A stretch of 12,514 nucleotides of DNA from JBGTLA01 sp041744375 (lineage in GTDB: Bacteria > Actinomycetota > Acidimicrobiia > Spongiisociales > ZC4RG35). The stretch is taken from NCBI GenBank assembly GCA_041744375.1, contig JBGTLA010000143.1:1-12514 (forward strand), given 5' to 3'. Below the pieces are notes generated by a model that ran no database searches, was not told the DNA's origin, and saw only the letters and a program-made list of their open reading frames with translations. The position numbers and the translations under genes are program-made. Below are positions 5,084-12,085 of the stretch, piece after piece (position 1 is the stretch's first letter; each line of letters begins with the position of its first letter).

Positions 5084-5838
5084 TCCACGAGATCTTCGGT
5101 GTCGAGGGCCCGCCCAGGATCGAAGCATCGGTGCCGGCGGGTTCCCTCGTCCTCGAACAGGGCCCAGACGGAACGGTCGAGGTCACCGTCGACACCAGTC
5201 GGCCGGAACCGTGGCGGGTGACCAAGAGCGGAAACACGATCACCGTGTCCTATGAACGGATGGGATTCGGCACCGGGGGCCGAGCCACGGTCCGGGTTGT
5301 GGTCCCGTCGGGCTCCGCTTTGCGAGCCGAGACGGCTTCCGCCTCGGTCACCTCCCACGTCGACCTCGGCCAGGTCATCGTCAAGACGGCTGCCGGCGAC
5401 GTGCAGCTACGCGACTGCGACTCGGCCGTGGTGAAGAGCGCCGCCGGGGAGCTGTCGATCAGGAACGTCGCCGGCGACCTGGCCGTCAAGTCGGCGTCCG
5501 GCGACGTCGACGTCAATGTGGTGTCTGGATCAGTTTCGGCCACGACCGCTTCCGGTGACGTCTCCATCCAGGAAGTGTCGGGCGCCTTCACCGCCTCCTC
5601 CGCCTCGGGTGACGTGAGAGTGGCCCGCTACCTGGGAGAAGACCTCGAAGTGTCGACGATGTCAGGCGACATGAGCTTCGGTCTGCCCGCCCGCACCAGC
5701 GTGAAGCTCACGGCCTCCACTCTGTCGGGAGATGTGAGGCTCCCCGAGCGAAGCGACGGCTCCGAACCGCCCCTTCGCCACATCTCGGTTCGAGCCAAGT
5801 CGGTTTCGGGTGACATCCGCCTCCAGCGCCTCAGCTGA
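5080..5838 (+). CDS. DUF4097-type beta-strand-repeat (toastrack, putative adhesin-like) protein
   Basis: The 252-residue protein begins with GTG at 5080, overlapping the RHH stop as GTGA. Residues 1-80 form an immunoglobulin-like or beta-rich lead-in. From about 100 to 250 there are repeats of roughly 18 residues, each with a Ser/Ala-Gly-Asp turn (AAGDV at 104-108; SASGDVDV; TASGDVSI; SASGDVRV; TMSGDM; TLSGDV; SVSGDI). This gives a right-handed stack of short strands as in DUF4097/DUF4098 proteins. There is no signal peptide or membrane segment, so despite the 'adhesin' label the protein looks cytoplasmic. In other genomes such domains sit with transmembrane or regulatory partners and are proposed to sense or scaffold envelope signals. 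Here the only partner is the RHH protein, which suggests a sensor-regulator pair (inference). It ends convergently with the lyase gene, overlapping it by 8 bp. Confidence 0.85.
   Translation: MIHEIFGVEGPPRIEASVPAGSLVLEQGPDGTVEVTVDTSRPEPWRVTKSGNTITVSYERMGFGTGGRATVRVVVPSGSALRAETASASVTSHVDLGQVIVKTAAGDVQLRDCDSAVVKSAAGELSIRNVAGDLAVKSASGDVDVNVVSGSVSATTASGDVSIQEVSGAFTASSASGDVRVARYLGEDLEVSTMSGDMSFGLPARTSVKLTASTLSGDVRLPERSDGSEPPLRHISVRAKSVSGDIRLQRLS
5831..5838. other. Shared palindromic stop TCAGCTGA of two convergent genes
   Basis: The 8-base palindrome supplies TGA on the plus strand (5836-5838) for the toastrack gene and TGA on the minus strand (5833-5831) for the lyase gene. The two coding regions therefore overlap by 8 bp with no space for separate terminators. 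Confidence 0.9.
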
Positions 5839-7309
5839 GCGGTCCGTTCCACTCCCGTTCTTCGATGGGCACCTCAGGCGGCGGCCCCGATGGGGGCCAA
5901 TCGGGTAGTTGCGGTGCGCTCAGAGGCTGCAGGGTGGCACGCCAATTGTCGAGCCGGAGCATGAAGGTGGCCGCCTCCTGGCGGAGCATCGTTCGCTGGG
6001 GGCAGTAACCGGTGCCGTCGTGGCAGCCCCTGGTTATGCCGGCGGCGGCTATGGCGTTGATGTCGTTCTCGGCCCAATGGCCGTTGTCGTCGTCGAAGGC
6101 GTCGGGTCCGGCCGGAAGGGCCAGGGAACGGCGGACGAGCGCCGCCACCTCGGCCCGGCTGACAGGGGCGTCGGGACATACGCGCGTGTTCGCCGGCGGG
6201 TTGCAGCCGCGCATGATTCCCGCCGCCGCCAAGGAGTTGAGAACGGGCTCACCCCAATGGCCATCGTCGTCGCTGAAGGCATCCGTCCCGGGAGGCGGAG
6301 AGATGAGTCGATGCATCATGGCGGCGATCTCGGCTCGGGTGAGGGGATCGTAGGGGCACGCCAGCCGGTCGTCGCAGCCGAAGAAGAGGCCCCGGGCATG
6401 CAGCTCGGTGAAGGCGCCCTCGTGCGGGCTGTCGTTGTCGTCCAGGAACGGATCGACACACCCGACCCGGCTGGTGGACCCGACCACGACCTGGTCGTAT
6501 ACCAATTGCAGCTGGTTGGGAGTGGCGTAGCTTCCCCCGAAGTAGACGTTGTTCCACATCTCGCGAACCCTGATGTGGGTCTCATCGGGTCGACGGAACT
6601 CGAGACCGGTGACAGTCGCCACCTTCTCGCCGTCTACCCACGCCTCGAATAGGCCATCTGACTGACCGGGGGTATTCAGGCGGACATGCCCCTCGAGGCA
6701 CGTCCACCGATGTTGTGGGAGCCCAACGTCGAACATGATCTCGTCGCCGCAGGTCCCGGCCTGACCGAGGTGGTAGAGGTACACCCCGATCGGAACCTCG
6801 TTGACGCCTGCCCCGTTGGTGCCGACCCTCTCGAACATGTGGCGGGCCGACCATCCGGGAGCACTCTCCGTCGAAGGGTTGCAGCCCTTGGCGCTGGCCG
6901 ACAACGAGGCATCGGCCAGCCCCGGGAGTTTGCCCGAACCCACCGGGTAGAAGCCGGTCAGACGGAGGTGGTACCGATACCAGGCCTCATCGACCGGTTG
7001 GCTGAGGCGGGCGTAGGGTCCGAACCCCCGAAATCCCCCCGCTGGGACGGTGACCTCGAGGCCGCGACCCAAGAACCCGCGCACGAGGCGGGTGTTGCTG
7101 AGGTCGAGGATGCGCAGGTCCGCCAGATAGGGGTGGGCTTCTCGGACCTCGGCGATGGCTTCCTCCCACGACCCGTCGATCGGCTCTCCGTCCCATGAGT
7201 CGTGCTCGTACTCCTCGAGCAAAACCACCTCGGCACCACCAGGCGTGGCCACACCGAAAACCAGCACCGCCACCAAGAAGATGTCGAGAGTGAAACGAGT
7301 CCTGCTCAT
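5831..7309 (-). CDS. Secreted polysaccharide lyase family 14-like protein with three C-terminal SLH-like repeats
   Basis: ATG at 7309 follows AGGAG with a 7-base spacer, giving 492 residues; ATG 7361-7363 would add 18 unlikely residues before the signal peptide. Residues 1-26 are a Sec signal peptide (Arg at 3 and 5, hydrophobic core 7-20, cleavage probably after GGA). Residues about 80-280 resemble the PL14 jelly-roll of alginate or glucuronan lyases: YRYHLRLTGFYPVGSGKLPG (111-130), WSARHMF (153-159), GVYLYHLG (175-182), WTCLEGHVRLN (202-212) and GLFEAWVDGEKV (219-230). Lys127, Arg156, Tyr177 and Tyr179 match the kind of residues used by that family. Residues about 287-453 hold three SLH-like repeats, each with FxDDDGHW-type and GC...CP elements (Cys pairs 312/318, 369/378, 429/436). 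A Pro-rich tail (465-480) follows. It is probably anchored at the cell surface and acts on an acidic polysaccharide; substrate unknown. It lies downstream of mazEF on the same strand. Confidence 0.8.
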   Translation of the reverse strand: MSRTRFTLDIFLVAVLVFGVATPGGAEVVLLEEYEHDSWDGEPIDGSWEEAIAEVREAHPYLADLRILDLSNTRLVRGFLGRGLEVTVPAGGFRGFGPYARLSQPVDEAWYRYHLRLTGFYPVGSGKLPGLADASLSASAKGCNPSTESAPGWSARHMFERVGTNGAGVNEVPIGVYLYHLGQAGTCGDEIMFDVGLPQHRWTCLEGHVRLNTPGQSDGLFEAWVDGEKVATVTGLEFRRPDETHIRVREMWNNVYFGGSYATPNQLQLVYDQVVVGSTSRVGCVDPFLDDNDSPHEGAFTELHARGLFFGCDDRLACPYDPLTRAEIAAMMHRLISPPPGTDAFSDDDGHWGEPVLNSLAAAGIMRGCNPPANTRVCPDAPVSRAEVAALVRRSLALPAGPDAFDDDNGHWAENDINAIAAAGITRGCHDGTGYCPQRTMLRQEAATFMLRLDNWRATLQPLSAPQLPDWPPSGPPPEVPIEEREWNGPLS

Positions 7310-7417
7310 AGGCCAACTCCTGAGGTTCCCCCGTCGAGTCCGGCGATCGACGTCGACGACCATCCAACCACAGCCACGCCGTTACGTGGGGAAATCCGCT
7401 CTCGCTTGCCATGGGAT

Positions 7418-7561
7418 TCAGAAGCAGTCGTCGTGCTCCACTTCACTCTCCAGTTGCCCGTCTCGCCGCCTCACCCTCGCCTCGTCCGAGGCGACCCGCC
7501 CTGCGGCGAAATCCTCCCACAACGGCAAACGCGATCCATGCCCGATACCACCGGGAGACAT
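7418..7561 (-). CDS. Possible 47-residue small ORF downstream of the MazF-like toxin gene
   Basis: ATG at 7561 lies 6 bases after the toxin stop codon on the same strand, and the frame closes at TGA 7418-7420. The sequence includes LPLWEDFAAGRVASDEARVR (12-31) and ends EVEHDDCF. From codon 11 on, most third positions are G or C, like neighbouring genes, and the composition is protein-like with an amphipathic helix. There is no clear Shine-Dalgarno (CTCTGG only). A 7-bp hairpin with a GTCC loop lies inside it (7477-7494), so the region may instead be a remnant or the transcript end of the toxin-antitoxin operon. I do not recognise the product. Confidence 0.35.
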   Translation of the reverse strand: MSPGGIGHGSRLPLWEDFAAGRVASDEARVRRRDGQLESEVEHDDCF

Positions 7562-7567
7562 CCAGAG

Positions 7568-7879
7568 TCAACAGTCGGCCACTGCGTCGAGGGCGGCGCA
7601 GATTCGCCGACGTCCGTCTCCACCGAGCCTGCCGAGGCGTTTGGTGAGCACCGACTTGGGCACGGCGGCAAGATTGTCGAAAGTGGCGACGCTGTCGTGG
7701 TCGATTCCTTCACCCGGCCCGACGGGGATGCACGTGGGGATCTCGCGGATCGTGCTCGTCACCGGGGCAATGACAACGTTGTTGAGCACCGGGATGACCT
7801 CGTCGCGCGAAACGACGAGGACCGGCCGGCGCTTCTGGTTCGGTGTCTCCATCAACCAAAGCTCGGCCTGGGCTACCAC
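7568..7879 (-). CDS. mazF: MazF/PemK-family endoribonuclease toxin
   Basis: The 103-residue protein starts with GTG at 7879, overlapping the end of the antitoxin gene by 7 bp. A longer open frame upstream only reads through the antitoxin gene and is not protein-like. Family marks are AQAELWLME (3-11), the RRPVLVVSRD strand with the conserved Arg-Pro (17-26), NNVVIAPVTSTIR (33-45) with the Thr-Ser of the active groove, and DSVATFDNLAAVPKSVL (62-78), a common variant of the MazF core that ends in a helix. MazF toxins cut single-stranded RNA at short specific sequences and slow translation; the target sequence cannot be read from this gene. All core elements are present, so it looks functional. 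It is transcribed with and neutralised by the upstream antitoxin. Confidence 0.9.
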   Translation of the reverse strand: MVAQAELWLMETPNQKRRPVLVVSRDEVIPVLNNVVIAPVTSTIREIPTCIPVGPGEGIDHDSVATFDNLAAVPKSVLTKRLGRLGGDGRRRICAALDAVADC

Positions 7880-8124
7880 GGTTCCGCCTCGGTTATGGCG
7901 ATGGCGCTGGCCATCGCTAGTTCGTCGTCCTCGGGGCTCTGTGGGCGTAGCCGATACGACTCTGCGATCGCCGCACCGACACGGGCCCGGCGGACCGACT
8001 CGGCGAGGTGGTGGACGCCGCGGCGGATCACCGCCGATCGGCTGTCTCCGATGCCTGCGGTTACGAGCTCGTCGATCAGCGCAAGCTCTCCGTCGGTGAA
8101 CCGAGTAGGCACGGGGGTTGTCAT
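7873..8124 (-). CDS. mazE: Ribbon-helix-helix antitoxin of the MazEF-type pair
   Basis: The 83-residue protein starts with ATG at 8124. Residues 3-45 form a ribbon-helix-helix DNA-binding unit (VPTRFTDGELALIDELVTAG, then SRSAVIRRGVHHLAES). Residues 46-83 are the extended toxin-binding tail, ending in the EAEPW motif typical of antitoxins paired with MazF-like toxins. The order antitoxin-toxin and the 7-bp overlap fit a type II module. The antitoxin would bind its own promoter as a dimer. No Shine-Dalgarno is present and a TATACT box lies 7 bases upstream, so the mRNA is probably leaderless. A longer frame from 8430 runs through ftsH's end and is rejected. The mazE symbol is used for role; the fold is RHH, not the AbrB type of E. 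coli MazE. Confidence 0.85.
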   Translation of the reverse strand: MTTPVPTRFTDGELALIDELVTAGIGDSRSAVIRRGVHHLAESVRRARVGAAIAESYRLRPQSPEDDELAMASAIAITEAEPW

Positions 8125-8131
8125 ACGTTGC

Positions 8132-8137
8132 AGTATA
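8132..8137 (-). promoter_or_regulatory. -10 box (TATACT) of the toxin-antitoxin operon, leaderless
   Basis: TATACT on the minus strand matches the -10 consensus at 5 of 6 positions and ends 7 bases before the antitoxin ATG, placing +1 at the start codon. It overlaps the palindrome GTATAC (8133-8138), and CGTAT recurs 13 bases later next to the start codon. This may be the antitoxin's operator. The -35 (CTTTCC at a 17-base spacer) is poor. Confidence 0.55.
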
Positions 8138-8182
8138 CGACTTGTAGCGCAGAGGGAAAGAGGCCCAGCTGCTGCGCGCCTC

Positions 8183-8213
8183 GGCAGGTGCCACCTACCG
8201 CCCGGGGCCGGGC
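8183..8213 (-). terminator. Possible terminator hairpins after ftsH
   Basis: Read on the minus strand, two adjacent hairpins lie 37-67 bases past the ftsH stop: GCCCGG/CCGGGC (8213-8200) and GGTAGGT-GGC-ACCTGCC (8199-8183, one G-U pair). A pyrimidine stretch, CTCTTTCCCTCT, follows about 25 bases later, but there is no direct T-run. They separate ftsH from the toxin-antitoxin promoter. Support is weak to moderate. Confidence 0.3.
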
Positions 8214-8249
8214 TGTTCGAGCCATACCCGACCGCCGGTGCGTTCGAGA

Positions 8250-10244
8250 TCAGGCGCCGGCGTCGGCGGGGCGGCTGGCCGAGCGTCGACTCTCGCGCTC
8301 GACGGTGACCTCGGTGGTCACACCCGGATCGTCGTCTTCGATCGTGGATGCGGCCGCCTTGACCTCTGGGTGCTGCTGGGGATCCGCCGGGTAGCGGATG
8401 CGCATGCTCCCGTCGCCGGCGTGCTCCCATTTGGGCACCTCGGCGAAGATGACCGCCACTTCATCGCGATCGACGGTCTCGTGATCCAACAGCTCGGTCA
8501 CCATCCGCTCCATGGCGTCCCGGTGACGAGTGAGGATCTCGTTGGCTTCGGCGTGGGCGGCGTTGATCATCTTGCGGACCTCGTTGTCGATGAACGCAGC
8601 CACTTCGTCGGAGTAGTCCTGTTGGCGTCCGTAGTCGCGGCCCAAGAAGACCTCCCCGTTGCCCTTGCCGTACTGCATGGGACCGAGCTGGTCTGACATT
8701 CCGTACTCCATCACCATCTTGCGAGCGATGGCGGTAGCCTTCTCGATGTCGTTGGCAGCACCGGTGGTGGGGTCGGCGTAGATGATTTCTTCGGCCACCC
8801 TCCCCCCGAGCAACATGGCGAGCTGGTCGACCAGCTCGGAACGCCGCACCAGGTACTTGTCGTGGGTGGGAAGAGCCAGCGTGTGGCCGAGTGAGCGGCC
8901 CCGGGCCACGATCGTGACCTTGTGCACGGGGTCGGCGTTGGGCAGCGCCCAACCGACCAGGGCGTGGCCCGTCTCGTGGTAGGCGATGAGCTTTTTCTCG
9001 TCGTCGCTCATCAGCTTGGACTTGCGTTCCGGACCGGCCATGACCCGGTCGATGGCCTCTTCCAGCTCGATCATCTCCACCTGGGTCTTGCGACGCCGGG
9101 TGGCGAGGAGAGCTGCTTCGTTGATGAGGTTGGCGAGGTCGGCGCCGGTGAATCCCGGGGTGCGGCGCGCCAGCACCTCGAGGTCGATTTCCTCGGCCAG
9201 GGGCTTCCCCTTGGAGTGCACCTCGAGGATCATCTTGCGGCCCTCGATGTCGGGGGCGTCGACCACGATTTGACGGTCGAAGCGGCCGGGGCGGAGCAGC
9301 GCCGGGTCCAATATGTCGGGGCGGTTGGTAGCCGCCATGACGATGACTCCGGTGTTGCCCTCGAATCCGTCGAGCTCGACCAACAGCTGGTTAAGGGTCT
9401 GCTCGCGTTCGTCGTGTCCGCCCCCCAAGCCGGCGCCGCGATGGCGCCCGACGGCGTCGATCTCGTCGATGAACACGATGGCGGGAGCGCTGGCCTTGGC
9501 CTGTTCGAACAGGTCGCGCACCCGGCTGGCGCCCACACCCACGAACATCTCCACGAAGTCGGACCCCGAGATGGACATGAAGGGAACGCCGGCCTCGCCG
9601 GCCACGGCCCGGGCGATGAGGGTCTTTCCGGTTCCCGGAGGTCCGAACAACAGGACGCCCTTGGGGATCTTGGCGCCCATCTGGCGGTAGCGCTCGGGGT
9701 TCTGGAGGAAGTCCTTGATCTCTTCGAGCTCCTCGATCGCCTCCTCGAGGCCGGCCACGTCCTTGAAGGTCACCCGGGGCTGGTCCTTGGTGACCAGCTT
9801 CGCCTTGGACTTCCCGAACTGCATGACCCGGTTCCCGCTGCCCTGCATCTGCATGAAGATGAAGATCATGAAGCCGATGAGGATCAGCCACGGCAGGAAG
9901 CTGATCAGGAGGTCGACAAACCCGGGGGGCTGCGGGTCGGTCACGAAAGATGTGCCCGACTCGCGCAGGATGGTGGTGAGGTCGCCTTCGAACCCGTCGG
10001 GGTAGGAGGCCGTCACGTCGAAGCCCTCGGGCGGCGCCTCGCTGTCCAAAATCCGGGCGTTCACCTCGTTGCTGCGGGCGAGAACCTCGACCGACTCGAA
10101 CTCCCCCGCCTCGACGCGGGTCAGGAACTCCGACAGCGGCACCTCTTCGGGGCCGGTGAACTGGTCGAACCAAAACTGGGCCATCACCGCCAACATGACG
10201 ATGGCGAGGCCGTAGACGAGCAGAGTTCGCATGGTTCGGTTCAC
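8250..10244 (-). CDS. ftsH: ATP-dependent zinc metalloprotease FtsH
   Basis: FtsH is a membrane-anchored hexameric AAA+ protease that unfolds and degrades membrane and some cytosolic proteins. The 664-residue sequence shows the full plan: membrane segment 8-27, a periplasm-facing or outer domain 28-108, membrane segment 110-132, Walker A GPPGTGKT (201-208), Walker B IVFIDEID (257-263 region), the second region of homology with NRPDILDPALLRPGRFDR (307-324), the zinc motif HETGH (423-427) and the third ligand Asp499 in AANDIEKAT. A charged, disordered tail follows after residue 615. GTG at 10244 is the chosen start, with GAGGT about 5 bases upstream; ATG 10232 is a weaker choice. It lies 40 bp after the histidine kinase gene and is probably co-transcribed with it, hpt and tilS. 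Confidence 0.98.
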   Translation of the reverse strand: MNRTMRTLLVYGLAIVMLAVMAQFWFDQFTGPEEVPLSEFLTRVEAGEFESVEVLARSNEVNARILDSEAPPEGFDVTASYPDGFEGDLTTILRESGTSFVTDPQPPGFVDLLISFLPWLILIGFMIFIFMQMQGSGNRVMQFGKSKAKLVTKDQPRVTFKDVAGLEEAIEELEEIKDFLQNPERYRQMGAKIPKGVLLFGPPGTGKTLIARAVAGEAGVPFMSISGSDFVEMFVGVGASRVRDLFEQAKASAPAIVFIDEIDAVGRHRGAGLGGGHDEREQTLNQLLVELDGFEGNTGVIVMAATNRPDILDPALLRPGRFDRQIVVDAPDIEGRKMILEVHSKGKPLAEEIDLEVLARRTPGFTGADLANLINEAALLATRRRKTQVEMIELEEAIDRVMAGPERKSKLMSDDEKKLIAYHETGHALVGWALPNADPVHKVTIVARGRSLGHTLALPTHDKYLVRRSELVDQLAMLLGGRVAEEIIYADPTTGAANDIEKATAIARKMVMEYGMSDQLGPMQYGKGNGEVFLGRDYGRQQDYSDEVAAFIDNEVRKMINAAHAEANEILTRHRDAMERMVTELLDHETVDRDEVAVIFAEVPKWEHAGDGSMRIRYPADPQQHPEVKAAASTIEDDDPGVTTEVTVERESRRSASRPADAGA

Positions 10245-10284
10245 GGTGACCTCGTAGGCGAGTGGTCCCGACGGGACGGTGACG

Positions 10285-11481
10285 TCATGCTACGGGATGG
10301 GTACCGTTAGGAGAACCCATGGGTAGACGCACTGTGAAGCGGGCCCCCCCTCCGGGAGCGTCGTCCACTGCGATCGACCCGCCATGCGCCTCGACCAAAC
10401 CTCTGACCAGGTACAGGCCGATGCCGGATCCTGCCGTGGATCCGTCGAGACGCACGAACCGTTCGAAGATCCGGTCCCGGTCGTCGGCGGACACCCCTGG
10501 CCCCAGGTCGCACACGGCCACAACGGCCTCGTCGTCACCCCGTTCCACCTCGACGGTCACCAGGCCACCGGAGCGACCATGGATCGCGGCGTTCTCTACC
10601 AGGTTGACGATGACCCGGTCGAGCCGCAGGAGGTCCGCCTCCACCGGCACGGGGCCGTCGGCGCGCACCACGAAGCGATGGCCGGGGAATCGACCCCGCA
10701 CCGTGTCGACCGCCTGCTCGGCCACCCGCCGCAGATCGAGCGGTTCCCGCTCGAGACCGGTTTCACCCAGATCGACCCGGCCCAAGTCGACCAGCTCGGC
10801 CACGAGATCGGACAAGCGCTGGGACTCGGCGGCGATGAACCGCACCGCTTCGGCGGCCGTGGGGTCATTGGTGACCACGTCGAGCTCCTCGAGGATGCGG
10901 GCAAACCCGATGATCCCCGCCAGAGGGGACCGCATATCGTGGGCGACGCCCACCAGGAAGTCGGTGCGTTCCCGCTGAGTCCGGTCGAGTTCGTTGAGGC
11001 GGCGTTGCATGCGCGCCACCCGCCGGCTGGAGACGATGGCGTCGGCAAGTTGGCGGCCGACGTCGGAGATGAGCTCAACGTCGCCTTCGTCGAACACGTT
11101 GGGCCGGTAGGACTGGACACTAAGGACCCCGATGAGGCGCCGCCCGCTTCGAGCCGGGACGCCGACATACGACCGGGCGTGAGCCGACTCTTCGCCCACG
11201 AGGCGGCGGAGCGGCACCGTCGATTCCATCAGGTCGCCGATGTGGACCGGCTCACCGCGGTCGAACACACTCTCGGTCAGGCCACCGGTCTTGCGTTCGA
11301 ACGAGATGCTGCTGACACTGTCGCCTTCGTGGATGGCGAAACGCAGGCGCGAGCCCTCGAGGGAGGCGTACGAGACGATGTCGGCGCCGGTGGCACGGCG
11401 GATCGAAGCGAGAGCCACCCGCACGACCTGGTCGGGGGTGTCGCCGCGCGACAATGCGCGTGTGACCTCGCCGAGGACCAT
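10285..11481 (-). CDS. Soluble GAF-domain sensor histidine kinase (orphan)
   Basis: With ATG 11481 the protein has 398 residues: a GAF sensor domain (about 10-150; includes SYVGVPARSGRRLIGVLSVQ), a coiled linker, a HisKA dimerisation domain with the H-box GVAHDMRSPLAGIIGFA (phospho-acceptor His181), and a HATPase domain with N-box VNLVENAAIHG (about 292-302), G1 CDLGPGV, F-box FERFVR and G2 GSGIGLYLV. All kinase boxes are intact. There are no membrane segments, so it senses a cytoplasmic signal such as a small ligand or redox state. No response regulator is encoded in the window. The start is uncertain: GTG 11502 (405 residues) and ATG 11589 (434, overlapping hpt by 32 bp) are open, and none has a good Shine-Dalgarno. 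It lies between hpt and ftsH, a position where many actinobacteria have no gene. Confidence 0.9.
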   Translation of the reverse strand: MVLGEVTRALSRGDTPDQVVRVALASIRRATGADIVSYASLEGSRLRFAIHEGDSVSSISFERKTGGLTESVFDRGEPVHIGDLMESTVPLRRLVGEESAHARSYVGVPARSGRRLIGVLSVQSYRPNVFDEGDVELISDVGRQLADAIVSSRRVARMQRRLNELDRTQRERTDFLVGVAHDMRSPLAGIIGFARILEELDVVTNDPTAAEAVRFIAAESQRLSDLVAELVDLGRVDLGETGLEREPLDLRRVAEQAVDTVRGRFPGHRFVVRADGPVPVEADLLRLDRVIVNLVENAAIHGRSGGLVTVEVERGDDEAVVAVCDLGPGVSADDRDRIFERFVRLDGSTAGSGIGLYLVRGLVEAHGGSIAVDDAPGGGARFTVRLPMGSPNGTHPVA

Positions 11482-11557
11482 GTGTCGGCTGCTCGTGGTC
11501 ACCGAGGAGCCCTGGGGCGAAGTGAAAACGACGGATCGTCTGGCTCTGGCAGGATCA

Positions 11558-12085
11558 TCAGCTGGCGTTGGGGTCGAGGACACCGACATAGGGCAGATTT
11601 CGGTACTTCCCGGCATAATCGAGGCCGTACCCGACAACGAACTCGGGACCGATCTCGAAACCCGTGTACCGGACATCGATATCTACCCGTTGAACGCCGT
11701 CCTTGATCAGGAGTGCCGCGATCTCGATCGACTGGGGGCGACGGACCTTGAGACTCTTCAGCAAATAGTTGAGAGTCAAACCCGAGTCGATGATGTCCTC
11801 GACGATGAGCACATGCCGATCGGCGATCTCCTCGTCGAGATCCTTGAGAATTCTGACTACGCCCGACGTCTGCGTGGACGCCCCATAGGAGGAGACAGCC
11901 ATGAAATCGAACTCGACCGGTATGTCGATGTGGCGGGCGAGGTCGGCCATCACCATGAAGGCACCCTTGAGGACACCGACCACGAGGAGTGGCTTGCCCC
12001 GATAGTCGTCGCTGATCTCGGCTCCCATGCGAGCGAGCGTCTGCGCGATCTCTTCCGCGGAAATCAGGGTTCGTATCTTTGCCAT
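11558..12085 (-). CDS. hpt: Hypoxanthine (guanine) phosphoribosyltransferase
   Basis: Hpt salvages hypoxanthine and guanine with PRPP, giving IMP and GMP. The 175-residue protein has the family's usual length. It shows loop I VGVLKGAF (36-43), the flexible loop with SSYG (65-68), the PRPP-binding signature VLIVEDIIDSGLTL (92-105) with its acidic pair, the purine-contact Lys128 region (LLIKDG, 125-130), and the C-terminal FVVGYGLDYAGKYRNLPYVG (149-168). The start is ATG at 12085, 22 bp inside the end of tilS. There is no strong Shine-Dalgarno, so translation is probably coupled to tilS. tilS-hpt-ftsH is a widespread bacterial gene order, which supports all three calls. Confidence 0.97.
   Translation of the reverse strand: MAKIRTLISAEEIAQTLARMGAEISDDYRGKPLLVVGVLKGAFMVMADLARHIDIPVEFDFMAVSSYGASTQTSGVVRILKDLDEEIADRHVLIVEDIIDSGLTLNYLLKSLKVRRPQSIEIAALLIKDGVQRVDIDVRYTGFEIGPEFVVGYGLDYAGKYRNLPYVGVLDPNAS

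Noticed and set aside
4534..5358. Minus-strand frame opposite the RHH and toastrack genes
   Set aside because: No ribosome binding site or recognisable domain. The plus strand has overlapping coupled starts and two domain matches.
7477..7494. TCGCCTC-GTCC-GAGGCGA hairpin as terminator of the toxin-antitoxin operon
   Set aside because: A 7-bp GC-rich stem without a T-run is common in this DNA and lies inside a possible small ORF.
7880..8194. Extended N-terminus of the toxin frame and, similarly, the antitoxin frame extended to 8430
   Set aside because: The extra residues are Arg/Pro-rich shadows of the antitoxin gene or of the ftsH 3' end. Family alignment starts at 7879 and 8124.
8922..10310. 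Long plus-strand open frame (462 codons) antisense to ftsH
   Set aside because: ftsH on the other strand is unmistakable. The frame's His/Gly/Asp/Val-rich translation is the usual shadow of a GC-rich gene and shows no domain.
10384..11706. Plus-strand open frame (440 codons) antisense to the histidine kinase
   Set aside because: Composition is that of a complementary-strand shadow, and the kinase boxes on the minus strand are complete.
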